The notes under the pieces were generated by a model. That model was not told where the DNA came from. It made no database searches and was given only the letters and a program-made list of their open reading frames with translations. 23,772 bases of DNA from Thermoflexales bacterium (GTDB taxonomy: Bacteria; Chloroflexota; Anaerolineae; Fen-1058): contig JAFGFO010000073.1 in NCBI GenBank assembly GCA_016931085.1, positions 1 to 23,772 on the forward strand, given 5' to 3'. The position numbers and the translations under genes are program-made. Each line of letters opens with the position of its first letter. The first letter of the stretch is position 1. Shown in pieces: positions 16,083 to 23,035 of the stretch.

Positions 16083-16775
16083 ATGAAAGAATCACCAAGT
16101 CGTTTACCGCTCATCATCATTATGCTGGTCGTGTTGGCCCCGCTCGTGGCGATGATCGTCGGGGGAGCGAGCATGTGCCAGTTCGTTTCTTCTATCACCG
16201 ACCGTTTTACGGCTACGCCGATCATTCAGCCTACACCGACCGACGTCGTTCGAACCGGGCCGCTGGTCATTAACGCCGTGCGCTCGCAGGCCAAGCTCCA
16301 GACGGTGGTGATGAACATCGTCGGTGACCAGGACGTCACCCGCGTGAGCGGCATAAGCGGGCTGTGCACCGAGCACATCACGTACCTGGCCTACTATGAC
16401 GTCACGGCTGGGGTCGATCTGTCCAAGATCAACGAGGAGAACATCGTCGTGATGGACGACGGATTTCTCGACAAGGCTGTGGTGAAGATCATTGTGCCGC
16501 CGGCCGAAATCTTGAACGTCACGCTCGATACGGAGCACAGCCGCCTGGTGGCCCAAGATACCCCGACCTGGATTCCTGGCTGCGAGACACAGGTGGCCGA
16601 CATGACGTTGGAGGCCCAACAAAGGCTTCGCGAGTACGCGGGGTGGGCCGCGATTGACCAGGGCATTTTGCCATCGGCTCAGGAAAAGGCCGGTTTTGAG
16701 CTTCAGCGCTTGCTGCTCGAGACGGGCTACAGGAATGTCACGATCGAGTACGCCCAGCCGGACCAGGCTCCCTGA
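16083..16775 (+). CDS. DUF4230 membrane-anchored protein
   Basis: A 230-residue protein with one N-terminal transmembrane segment (about residues 8-30, LPLIIIMLVVLAPLVAMIVGGA) and an extracytoplasmic domain. The domain matches DUF4230: LQTVVMNIVGDQDVT, ITYLAYYDVTAGVDLSKINEENIVVMDD and VKIIVPPAEILNVTLDTEHSRLV. The start is the ATG at 16083 with GAGGGG upstream; a longer in-frame start at 16053 has no ribosome site. The family is widespread in Gram-positive and Chloroflexota-like bacteria, and its biochemical role is not known to me. It has its own promoter and appears monocistronic. Confidence 0.78.
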   Translation: MKESPSRLPLIIIMLVVLAPLVAMIVGGASMCQFVSSITDRFTATPIIQPTPTDVVRTGPLVINAVRSQAKLQTVVMNIVGDQDVTRVSGISGLCTEHITYLAYYDVTAGVDLSKINEENIVVMDDGFLDKAVVKIIVPPAEILNVTLDTEHSRLVAQDTPTWIPGCETQVADMTLEAQQRLREYAGWAAIDQGILPSAQEKAGFELQRLLLETGYRNVTIEYAQPDQAP

Positions 16776-16785
16776 CCCGAGATAG

Positions 16786-16806
16786 TTTAAGGTTTAAGGT
16801 TTAAGG
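16786..16806. repeat. Heptanucleotide array, TTTAAGG type
   Basis: Three perfect 7-bp units TTTAAGG directly abut the TTG start of coaBC at 16807. The AAGG of the second unit lies 7 nt before the start and is the only Shine-Dalgarno-like sequence there. Confidence 0.85.
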
Positions 16807-18054
16807 TTGCAGTTAAAGCCTCCAATTTTTCACAACAAGCGGATCGTGCTCGGCGTGTGCGGTGGGATCGCTGCCTACAAGACCGCCGAGCTGGCCAGCA
16901 AATTGACCCAGGCCGGCGCCTTGGTCGACGTGGTGATGACCGAGGCCGCTCAGCATTTTGTCGGGCCGGTGAGCTTTGCCGGCCTGACGGGGCGCAAGGT
17001 GTTCGTCGACGCTGACCTGTGGGACATCTCCGCCCACGTGCCTCACGTGGGCTTGGGGCACCAGGCCAATTTGCTCGTCGTGGCACCGGCCACGGCCAAC
17101 ACACTGGCCAAGCTGGCCGGCGGCCTGGCCGACAGCATGCTGAGCGTCGTCGCCCTGGCGGCACGCTGCCCGCTGCTGCTTGCGCCGGCCATGGAGGCGG
17201 GAATGTGGGGCAATCCCGCCACGCAGGCTAACGTCCAGACGCTGCGCTCTCGCGGCGCGCTGTTCGTGGGGCCGGAGGAAGGCCGCATGGCATCGGGCCT
17301 GGTGGGGCTGGGCCGCATGAGCGAGCCGGCGACTATCCTGGGCCACGCCCGCCTGGCGTTGGCACGGGAGGGAGCGCTTGCCGGCAAGCACGTGCTCGTC
17401 ACCGCTGGCGGCACGCAGGAGCCGCTCGACCCGGTGCGCTACGTCGGCAACCGCTCCAGCGGCCGGCAAGGTTTTGCGCTGGTGCAGGCCGCGCTCGACC
17501 GCGGCGCGCAGGTCACATTAGTGGCCGGCGCCACGGCCGGCTTGCCCACGCCCATCGGTGCCCAACGCGTGGACGTGATGACGGCCGGGCAGATGCGCGA
17601 GGCGGTGCTGGATGCCTGCCAGCAAGCCGACGTCCTGCTGATGGCGGCCGCCGTGGCCGACTTTAGGCCGGCCCAGGCCGCCGCGCGCAAGATCAAAAAG
17701 ACGCCCCAGACTGCCAGCCTGTCGATCGAGCTGGAGCGCACGCCGGACATCTTGGCCGCCGTGAGGGAGCTGCGCGAAGGGGGGCGGGGGCCCAGGCTGG
17801 TGGTGGGCTTTGCGGCCGAGACGCACGATCTTTTGGACAATGCCGCCGCCAAGCTGCGCGCCAAAGGGCTGGACATGATCGCCGCCAACGACGTCAGCGC
17901 CCCCGGCGCCGGCTTTGCCGTCGACACTAACCGTGTCACGCTGCTCATCGCCGACCCCCACAGCGAGGCCGGCTTTGTGCACGAGGACTTGCCGCTGCTG
18001 AGCAAGGCGGATGTGGCGGAGGCGATTTTGGAGCGGGTGGTGGGCTTGTTATGA
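16807..18054 (+). CDS. coaBC: Bifunctional phosphopantothenoylcysteine decarboxylase / phosphopantothenate-cysteine ligase
   Basis: A 415-residue fusion for two steps of coenzyme A synthesis. The N-terminal flavoprotein half has VLGVCGGIAAYK, a candidate catalytic His80 in PHVGLGHQANLLVVAPATANT, and PAMEAGMW. The C-terminal ligase half starts near residue 195 with VLVTAGGTQEPLDPVRYVGNRSSGRQG and contains MAAAVADFRPA, KIKK and GFAAET. Two decarboxylase positions differ from E. coli Dfp: Glu130 where PxMNxxMW has Asn, and Ser163 (MASGLVGLGRM) where the redox Cys is expected. The start is TTG next to a heptamer array. It overlaps the next gene by 4 bp (ATGA). CoA supply fits the CoA-dependent pathway nearby. 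Confidence 0.93.
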   Translation: MQLKPPIFHNKRIVLGVCGGIAAYKTAELASKLTQAGALVDVVMTEAAQHFVGPVSFAGLTGRKVFVDADLWDISAHVPHVGLGHQANLLVVAPATANTLAKLAGGLADSMLSVVALAARCPLLLAPAMEAGMWGNPATQANVQTLRSRGALFVGPEEGRMASGLVGLGRMSEPATILGHARLALAREGALAGKHVLVTAGGTQEPLDPVRYVGNRSSGRQGFALVQAALDRGAQVTLVAGATAGLPTPIGAQRVDVMTAGQMREAVLDACQQADVLLMAAAVADFRPAQAAARKIKKTPQTASLSIELERTPDILAAVRELREGGRGPRLVVGFAAETHDLLDNAAAKLRAKGLDMIAANDVSAPGAGFAVDTNRVTLLIADPHSEAGFVHEDLPLLSKADVAEAILERVVGLL

Positions 18055-18686
18055 AATACTTTGTCGTCATCGCCGGCAACGTGGGCGTGGGCAAATCCAC
18101 CCTGGCCCGGCTGCTGGCCGGGCGCCTGGGCTGGGAGCCGTTTTACGAAGCGGTGGAGGATAACCCCTACCTGGCCGATTTTTACCAGGACATGCGCGCC
18201 TGGAGTTTTCACAGCCAGGTCTATTTCCTGGCCCGCCGGCTGCGCCACCACCGGGCGCTGCTGGACCACCCCGGCTCGGTGATACAAGATCGCAGCGTGT
18301 ACGAGGACGCCGAAATCTTTGCCTGCAACCTGTATCGCCAGGGCAACATGGAGGAGCGTGACTATCAGAGCTATCGCGAGCTGTACGAGGTGCTCACCAT
18401 GCTCCTGCCGCCGCCGGACCTGGTGGTGTACCTGCGCGCCGGTGTGCCCACCTTGCAGCAGCGCATCGCACAGCGCGGCCGCGACTATGAGCGCGAGATA
18501 TCGGTCGAGTACCTGGCGCAGCTCAATGCGCTCTACGAAGGGTGGACGGCCAACTTTTCGCTCTGCCCGGTGCTGACCGTCCCGGCCGATGACCTGGATT
18601 TCGTCAAGCACGACCGCCACCTCGTGCTCATTTGCGACAAGGTCCTCGACAAGCTGCAGGGCAAAGAAGTCGTCGTGTTCGAATAG
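18051..18686 (+). CDS. Deoxynucleoside kinase
   Basis: A 211-residue dNK-family kinase (deoxyguanosine/deoxyadenosine kinase type) that phosphorylates salvaged deoxynucleosides. Motifs are the P-loop GNVGVGKST (residues 9-17), the DRSVYEDAEIF motif with Asp80-Arg81, and an arginine-rich lid RGRDYEREI. The motif FYEAVEDNPYLADFY after the P-loop is characteristic of dNKs. Length is normal. Its ATG overlaps the coaBC stop, so the two are coupled. An intrinsic terminator follows 11 bp after the stop. The sequence does not settle the base specificity. Confidence 0.9.
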   Translation: MKYFVVIAGNVGVGKSTLARLLAGRLGWEPFYEAVEDNPYLADFYQDMRAWSFHSQVYFLARRLRHHRALLDHPGSVIQDRSVYEDAEIFACNLYRQGNMEERDYQSYRELYEVLTMLLPPPDLVVYLRAGVPTLQQRIAQRGRDYEREISVEYLAQLNALYEGWTANFSLCPVLTVPADDLDFVKHDRHLVLICDKVLDKLQGKEVVVFE

Positions 18687-18697
18687 CGCACGTGAGT

Positions 18698-18718
18698 GCC
18701 GCTTGAAAGCGGCTTTTT
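18698..18718 (+). terminator. Intrinsic terminator after the coaBC-dNK operon
   Basis: Stem GCCGCT / AGCGGC with a TGAA tetraloop, followed by TTTTT. It sits 11 bp beyond the stop of the deoxynucleoside kinase gene and is the clearest rho-independent terminator in the window. Confidence 0.8.
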
Positions 18719-18745
18719 CCTCGCCAAGGACGAAAATATCCGTGC

Positions 18746-18795
18746 GTAGGGGCGAGGCATGCCTCGCCCTGGACGACCCGGTGGGTCGCCCCTAC
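18746..18795. repeat. Dispersed cruciform element, GTAGGGGC family
   Basis: The outer arms GTAGGGGC and GCCCCTAC enclose two inner palindromes, GGGCGAGGCA/TGCCTCGCCC (perfect 20 bp) and CGACCC-GGT-GGGTCG. The whole can fold as a three-way junction. It lies between the terminator and the end of the leftward P-loop kinase gene. Confidence 0.8.
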
Positions 18796-18824
18796 AAAGA
18801 ATGGTTATTTTCGGAATAGGACAA

Positions 18825-19385
18825 TCAGCGCCGGGTGGCCACGCGAACGGCCTCGAGCAGGCCGGCGTAGTCAACCCGGCTGAAATCACTCGTGTCTAGC
18901 TCGATCACCTGCCCACCGATGTCCATCGCTTGAGGCGTGCTGCTCAGCACGATGGCCTTGAACTCGTCGAGGCTGAAGGTATGGTGCCCCGGATGCCTCT
19001 CACCTGAGGCGATGCGGCTTTCGTGCCGCTCGAAGAGGATTTCGGGCGGGGCCTGGCAGTGCACCTGGAAAAACTCGAGCTCGTATTTCTCTTTCAGCGC
19101 GCGAAACTGGGGCGTGGCAAGGATGGGATCAAAGTTACTCTCGATCACCAGCGAGCGCCCGACGGCGAGCTGGGTTTCGGCCATGTAATACAGCAGCTCG
19201 ATGCTGGCGTAGCTCAACTGCTTCGACCAGGCGCGATCCTTCCACCCCAGGCTCTCAAAGAGCGACTCTTTGATCCCGTCTTTGTGGACGAACGGCAAGT
19301 TGAGTTCTTTGGCCAGCCACTGGCCCAGCGTGGTCTTGCCTGTGCACGGCAGGCCCCATACAATGATCAGCCAGGCTTTGGACAT
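18825..19385 (-). CDS. P-loop kinase-like ATPase (AAA_33 type)
   Basis: A 186-residue protein with Walker A GLPCTGKT (residues 11-18) and the FVHKDGIKESLFESLGW segment common in AAA_33 small-molecule kinases, followed by VIESNFDP and a lid-like FERHESRIASGERHPGHH. The architecture resembles adenylylsulfate, chloramphenicol and gluconate kinases, and the substrate is not identifiable. The ATG at 19385 has GGGAG 9 nt upstream. It is divergent from the glycosyltransferase, with only 55 bp between starts, so their promoters must overlap or abut. Confidence 0.8.
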   Translation of the reverse strand: MSKAWLIIVWGLPCTGKTTLGQWLAKELNLPFVHKDGIKESLFESLGWKDRAWSKQLSYASIELLYYMAETQLAVGRSLVIESNFDPILATPQFRALKEKYELEFFQVHCQAPPEILFERHESRIASGERHPGHHTFSLDEFKAIVLSSTPQAMDIGGQVIELDTSDFSRVDYAGLLEAVRVATRR

Positions 19386-19428
19386 AAGGTGGTACTCCCT
19401 GTTTGTGGCGTTATGCCGCCGCTTGTGG

Positions 19429-19434
19429 TATTAT
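19429..19434 (+). promoter_or_regulatory. -10 element, possible leaderless start for the glycosyltransferase
   Basis: TATTAT lies exactly 6 nt before the ATG at 19441, so transcription would begin at or next to the start codon. No Shine-Dalgarno exists. The nearest -35 candidate, TTGTGG at 19403-19408, is 20 bp away, which is long. Confidence 0.4.
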
Positions 19435-19440
19435 ACCTCT

Positions 19441-21786
19441 ATGGCTATCAAGCACAAGATCGACTGGCTGCCGGTGGGCGTGCTGCTGCTGGCCTTTGCC
19501 CTGCGCGCCTATCGGCTGGGCGAGCAGAACATCTGGTGGGACGAGGGCTACTCGGTCTACGTCGCCCGCCATAGCCTGGGCGCGCTGACGACGGTGGCGG
19601 CCGGCGATACCCACCCACCGCTGTACTATTGGCTGCTGCACCTGTGGATGATCCCCGCCGGCCAATCCGAGTTCGCCCTGCGCTTTCCGTCGCTGACCTT
19701 TGGCGTCCTGACCGTGGCGCTGGTCTACCGGCTGGCCGCGTTCGCCGGCTGCCGCCCGGCGGTGTGGATAGCCAGCTTGGCGGCGCTCTTGCTGGCGGTC
19801 AGCCGCTTTCACGTCTGGTGGTCGCAGGAAATCCGCATGTATAGCCTGGCGGCAATGTGGACGGCGGTTAATTGTCAATTGTTAATTGTTAATTCGTTAA
19901 TGGTTAATGGTCAAGAGCGACGCAGGTCGTTGGTCGTTGGTCGTTGGTCGCTCTACGCGCTCAGCCTGGCAGCCGGCATGTACAGCCTGTACCTGTTCGT
20001 CTTTGTCGCGGCGGCCCAGGCGCTCTACGTGGCCTGGCTGGCCTGGCGGCAGTGGCGGGAGGGGCGCTGCTGGCCGGCCTCCAGCTTGCTGGCCGGCTGG
20101 GGGGGCGCGGCGGTAGCAGCCGGGCTGCTCTTGCTGCCCTGGCTGGCCTACACGCTGCCGCGCCTAAAGAGCTGGTCGGCCGCCTCCGAGTTTGGACCGC
20201 TGACCTACCTGCAAGTGGCCTGGACAGCCCTGACGCTGGGCCTGACCGAGCACGTGGAACAGTATTGGGCGCTCAATCTGGCGTTTGCCTGCATACTTAT
20301 CGCTGGTGCGGTATTGCCCCTCACCCTAACCCTCTCCCCACAGGGGCGAGGGACACATTACGTATTACGTATTACGTATTACGTATTGCTCGTCCCCATC
20401 TTGGGCGTCTTTTTTCTCCTGACCCTACCCCATGGTCTGGCTTATCGCCCTCCATTGGAGGCGCGTTACCAGTTGCTCAACGCGCCGGCCCTGGCGCTGG
20501 CCCTGGCGCTGAGCATAGCGGCCTTGTGGCGGTGGCGAAAGGCGGCCGGCTTGTTGGCCGGCCTGTTTGTAGTGGGGGCGCTAGCCTGGACGCTGCCCTC
20601 TTACTACCAGGGACGCCACCTGCGCGACGATTTCCAGACTATGACGGCCGCTATTGAGGCTTACGCTGAGCCGGGTGACGCGCTGCTGCTGGTCTCGGGT
20701 GACCGCTTCCCGCTGTTCAACTTTCGTTATGATGCCTTGCCCCACCGGGCGGAGTTGCCCGGCGTGACCACGCTGCCCGTGCGCCGCGTGACGGGGGCTG
20801 ACGTGGAGAGTTGGCTTGTGCCGTTGGCCCAGGCGCACGAGCGTGTGTGGCTGGCCGAGGTCGAAAAGAACTTGCAAGACCCGGATGGCCTGCTGTCCAG
20901 TTGGCTGGACGAGCACCGGCACGTTGCCTGGCGTGAGGAGTATGGCTACAACCGGCTGACGCTGTACAGCGCGGGCGAGGGGCCGTTGGTAGTGCCGGAT
21001 CGCTTCGGCCGTTATCCGTTGTGGGCCGAGGTGGGCGATGCCTTGTTTTGGGGTTACGATTTGCCCGTTCGCAAGCTTCAACCCGGTGACGTGGGGCGCT
21101 GGGTGGCCTATTTCAAGGTTGGCGCGCCGTTTACACTGACAATTGGGTTACAAGATGCCCGTGGGCACGTGCTCGAGGCGCGCGACTATTGGCTTGAGCC
21201 GGGGCGTGGCGTGGCGCGCGTGCGCTTCGACGTGCCGGTCTACGCGCGCACGCCGCCGGGAGCATACCACTTTACCCTATCGCCACTGCACAGCCGGCCG
21301 CCCGCTATGCCGCTGTACATCGTGAGCTCCCCGCCGATCGAGACAGTGCCGTCCATCCCCAATCCGCTCGAGGCACGAGTGGGCGAGTCGATTCGCCTGC
21401 TGGGTTACCAGGCGCCGGCCGCCGCCCGGCCCGGCGACGATCTGCCGGTCACGCTCTACTGGCAGACGCCGGCCAAGCTGGCCGAGCGTTACACAGTCTT
21501 TGTCCACCTGGTGGGTAGCGCGTTCAACCCGCGGACGGGCGGGCCGTTGTGGGCCGGGCACGACGGCGAGCCGCTCGACGGGGGGTATCCGACGACGCAG
21601 TGGTTCGTGGACGTGCCGCTCGCCGACACGCACGTGTTGGCCGTCCCCTCCGACGCCCCGCCCGGCGAATACGAGCTGTGGGCGGGTTTGTATACCCAGC
21701 CCGACGTCAAGCGGCTGCCGGTGTACGATGAACAAGGCCGCCCGGCCGGCGACCACATCGTGCTGGGCCGGCTAAGGATACAGTAG
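19441..21786 (+). CDS. GT39/ArnT-like membrane glycosyltransferase with repeat-derived inserts
   Basis: A 781-residue polytopic membrane protein. The first luminal loop has IWWDEGYSVYVARHS (Asp34-Glu35) and GDTHPPLYYWLLHLW (His58), the acidic and HPP motifs of GT39/ArnT-type enzymes that use polyprenyl-phosphate sugars. About ten hydrophobic segments follow up to near residue 390. A long soluble C-terminal part (about 400-781), rich in beta segments, lies outside the membrane. Residues about 143-171 and 293-316 are translated from heptamer repeats and a CT-rich hairpin repeat, yet the frame stays open. The start is ATG 19441; an open frame upstream to 19270 lies over the divergent gene. Acceptor unknown. 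Confidence 0.85.
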   Translation: MAIKHKIDWLPVGVLLLAFALRAYRLGEQNIWWDEGYSVYVARHSLGALTTVAAGDTHPPLYYWLLHLWMIPAGQSEFALRFPSLTFGVLTVALVYRLAAFAGCRPAVWIASLAALLLAVSRFHVWWSQEIRMYSLAAMWTAVNCQLLIVNSLMVNGQERRRSLVVGRWSLYALSLAAGMYSLYLFVFVAAAQALYVAWLAWRQWREGRCWPASSLLAGWGGAAVAAGLLLLPWLAYTLPRLKSWSAASEFGPLTYLQVAWTALTLGLTEHVEQYWALNLAFACILIAGAVLPLTLTLSPQGRGTHYVLRITYYVLLVPILGVFFLLTLPHGLAYRPPLEARYQLLNAPALALALALSIAALWRWRKAAGLLAGLFVVGALAWTLPSYYQGRHLRDDFQTMTAAIEAYAEPGDALLLVSGDRFPLFNFRYDALPHRAELPGVTTLPVRRVTGADVESWLVPLAQAHERVWLAEVEKNLQDPDGLLSSWLDEHRHVAWREEYGYNRLTLYSAGEGPLVVPDRFGRYPLWAEVGDALFWGYDLPVRKLQPGDVGRWVAYFKVGAPFTLTIGLQDARGHVLEARDYWLEPGRGVARVRFDVPVYARTPPGAYHFTLSPLHSRPPAMPLYIVSSPPIETVPSIPNPLEARVGESIRLLGYQAPAAARPGDDLPVTLYWQTPAKLAERYTVFVHLVGSAFNPRTGGPLWAGHDGEPLDGGYPTTQWFVDVPLADTHVLAVPSDAPPGEYELWAGLYTQPDVKRLPVYDEQGRPAGDHIVLGRLRIQ
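19867..19916. repeat. Heptanucleotide array, GTTAATT type, inside the glycosyltransferase ORF
   Basis: Four 7-bp units (GTTAATT, GTCAATT, GTTAATT, GTTAATT), a 1-nt insertion, then GTTAATG, GTTAATG and GTCAAGA. It is the reverse-strand form of the TTAACAA arrays at 589 and 10358. It is translated as NCQLLIVNSLMVNGQ. Confidence 0.85.
19925..19952. repeat. Heptanucleotide array, GGTCGTT type, inside the glycosyltransferase ORF
   Basis: Four 7-bp units, GGTCGTT three times and GGTCGCT, 8 bp after the preceding array. It is translated as RSLVVGRWSL. Confidence 0.85.
20317..20352. repeat. CT-rich hairpin repeat inside the glycosyltransferase ORF
   Basis: CCCTCTCCCC-ACA-GGGGCGAGGG forms a hairpin with one mismatch, preceded by CCCCTCACCCTAA. 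It is translated as PLTLTLSPQGRG. It looks like a dispersed repeat inserted in frame, directly followed by a heptamer array. Confidence 0.75.
20358..20387. repeat. Heptanucleotide array, TTACGTA type, inside the glycosyltransferase ORF
   Basis: Four perfect 7-bp units TTACGTA plus TT, translated as YVLRITYYVL. The encoded peptide is hydrophobic and merges into a membrane segment. Confidence 0.88.
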
Positions 21787-21790
21787 CGCC

Positions 21791-21836
21791 GTAGGCGGGT
21801 ATCCCGGGAACCGTAGGCGGGCATCCCTATGCCCGC
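21791..21836. repeat. Dispersed hairpin, GTAGGCGGGCAT type
   Basis: A partial copy (GTAGGCGGGTATCCC) is followed by a full one starting at 21813 with stem GCGGGCAT / ATGCCCGC and a CCCT loop. It lies just past the glycosyltransferase stop. There is no T-run, so termination is uncertain. Confidence 0.7.
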
Positions 21837-21884
21837 TTAGCGGATTAGTAACGATCTTGGAATCTTGTGTGGGGTGTGCGGTCG

Positions 21885-21890
21885 TACAAT
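21885..21890 (+). promoter_or_regulatory. -10 element, possible leaderless start for the M23 peptidase
   Basis: TACAAT ends 6 nt before the ATG at 21897, the same geometry as at 19429. No Shine-Dalgarno is present. A well-spaced -35 is not evident: TTGGAA is at 22 bp and TTGTGT at 14 bp. Confidence 0.35.
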
Positions 21891-21896
21891 TGAGAC

Positions 21897-22889
21897 ATGT
21901 ACACCCTGGGCAAGAGCTTCCGCACGACAAGTCATACAACGGACCTGCTTCGCTCGATAAAAGCGCAAGCGGGTCAGGCCCGCTCGTCTTACCGTCTCGT
22001 CCTTGTGTCGTTGGTTTCGCTTTTGGCAGGGCTGGCGCTTGGCTTGGCGTTCGCTTGGATAGTATGGCCGGTGACCTATATCGATGCCGCGCCGGTCGAT
22101 CTGCACGTGAGTTACCGCGATTTGTATCTCCAACTGGTGGCCGAGCAATACAGCCACACCGGCAGCCTGGAGCTGGCCCAGATCGAGCTGGGCGTGGAGC
22201 GTGACCGCTGGTCTGTGGAACAGGTCGTCGTCGAGCTGCGCCGGCTGGCTCGCTCATCCCCGGCCAGGCAAGACTGGCTGGAATCGCTGGCGATGGATCT
22301 GGAACGAGGGCACCCGGCGGCGGTCTTGGCCGGCGAAACAAAAGTGACCAGACTGCCGTCACCTCTGCCCACTTTACCCGCGCCATTCCTCGTACTCGCC
22401 GGCTCAGCCAGTACAAGTCCCTTACCCACCCCCACGGCAGGGCCGCTTGCCGGGCAGGGTGGCCAAGAGCCTGTCGCATCCGAGGTGGTCACGCCAGTCG
22501 CCGAAGCACTGCCTGTGGCAGCGCCTGGCACGAATGGCTTCCGGTGGCCGGCCGAGGGGCGCTTGACACAGGGCTATGGGTGGTGGCATCCGGGGATCGA
22601 CATCGCGGCGTACACCGGCGCGCCGATTTATGCCGCCCGCGGCGGCCTGGTATCATTTGCCGCTTGGTCCACTATTGGCTATGGCAAGCTGATTACGCTC
22701 ACCCATGCCGATGGCTACAGCACGTATTATGCTCATCTCAACACATTGTTCGTCTCGGCCGGGCAGCAAGTGGAGGCCGGCCAGTTGATTGCCGCCATGG
22801 GTTCGACCGGGAATTCGACCGGCCCGCATCTGCACTTTGAGATTCGATCAGCCAACGTGCCGCTCGATCCCAAGACCCTTCTGCCCTGA
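21897..22889 (+). CDS. M23 family metallopeptidase, membrane-anchored
   Basis: A 330-residue protein with one transmembrane segment (about residues 33-57). A helical region (about 70-140) and a Pro/Ser/Thr-rich linker (about 150-200) follow. The C-terminal LytM/M23 domain starts near residue 213 (FRWPAEGRLTQGYGWWHPGIDIA). Zinc ligands fit His231 and Asp235 (HxxxD) and His313 in GPHLHFE, with His280 in YYAHL as the other active-site histidine. All are present, so the enzyme is probably an active peptidoglycan endopeptidase on the outer face of the membrane. The start has no Shine-Dalgarno. The next gene has its own promoter, so this appears monocistronic. Confidence 0.9.
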   Translation: MYTLGKSFRTTSHTTDLLRSIKAQAGQARSSYRLVLVSLVSLLAGLALGLAFAWIVWPVTYIDAAPVDLHVSYRDLYLQLVAEQYSHTGSLELAQIELGVERDRWSVEQVVVELRRLARSSPARQDWLESLAMDLERGHPAAVLAGETKVTRLPSPLPTLPAPFLVLAGSASTSPLPTPTAGPLAGQGGQEPVASEVVTPVAEALPVAAPGTNGFRWPAEGRLTQGYGWWHPGIDIAAYTGAPIYAARGGLVSFAAWSTIGYGKLITLTHADGYSTYYAHLNTLFVSAGQQVEAGQLIAAMGSTGNSTGPHLHFEIRSANVPLDPKTLLP

Positions 22890-22942
22890 GATTCAACCCC
22901 GCAACTATCCACGAGGTGGCCACTGGCTGTTGGCCGTTCCAG
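22890..22942. other. Spacer with imperfect hairpin after the M23 gene
   Basis: TGGCCACTGG and CCAGTTGCCA, extending to about 22950, can pair with one mismatch around an 11-12 nt loop. The A/T stretch AAAAACTTTTT that follows overlaps the etfB promoter. It may serve as a weak terminator for the M23 gene. Confidence 0.3.
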
Positions 22943-22971
22943 TTGCCAAAAACTTTTTAAAGTGCTAAACT
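22943..22971 (+). promoter_or_regulatory. Promoter for etfB
   Basis: TTGCCA (22943-22948), 17 bp, TAAACT (22966-22971). The predicted start near 22978 gives a leader of about 58 nt that ends in AGGAGG and the TTG start. Confidence 0.5.
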
Positions 22972-23035
22972 GTTAGGTACACTTACAAACCCCATAGCGT
23001 GCCATTAAGAAATGGCCTGGCAACAGGAGGTCAAA

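Noticed and set aside
17439..18620. Long leftward ORF (393 codons) over coaBC and the kinase gene
   Set aside because: It is antisense to two genes with strong family motifs. Its composition is low-complexity and typical of a GC-rich shadow frame, with no motif or ribosome site.
19867..20387. Possible CRISPR array
   Set aside because: The repeats are 7-bp direct tandem units with no spacers and no cas genes nearby.
19867..20387. Glycosyltransferase as a frameshifted pseudogene
   Set aside because: The frame is continuous over 781 codons, with the N-terminal catalytic motifs and the C-terminal domain in the same frame, so the inserts did not disrupt it.
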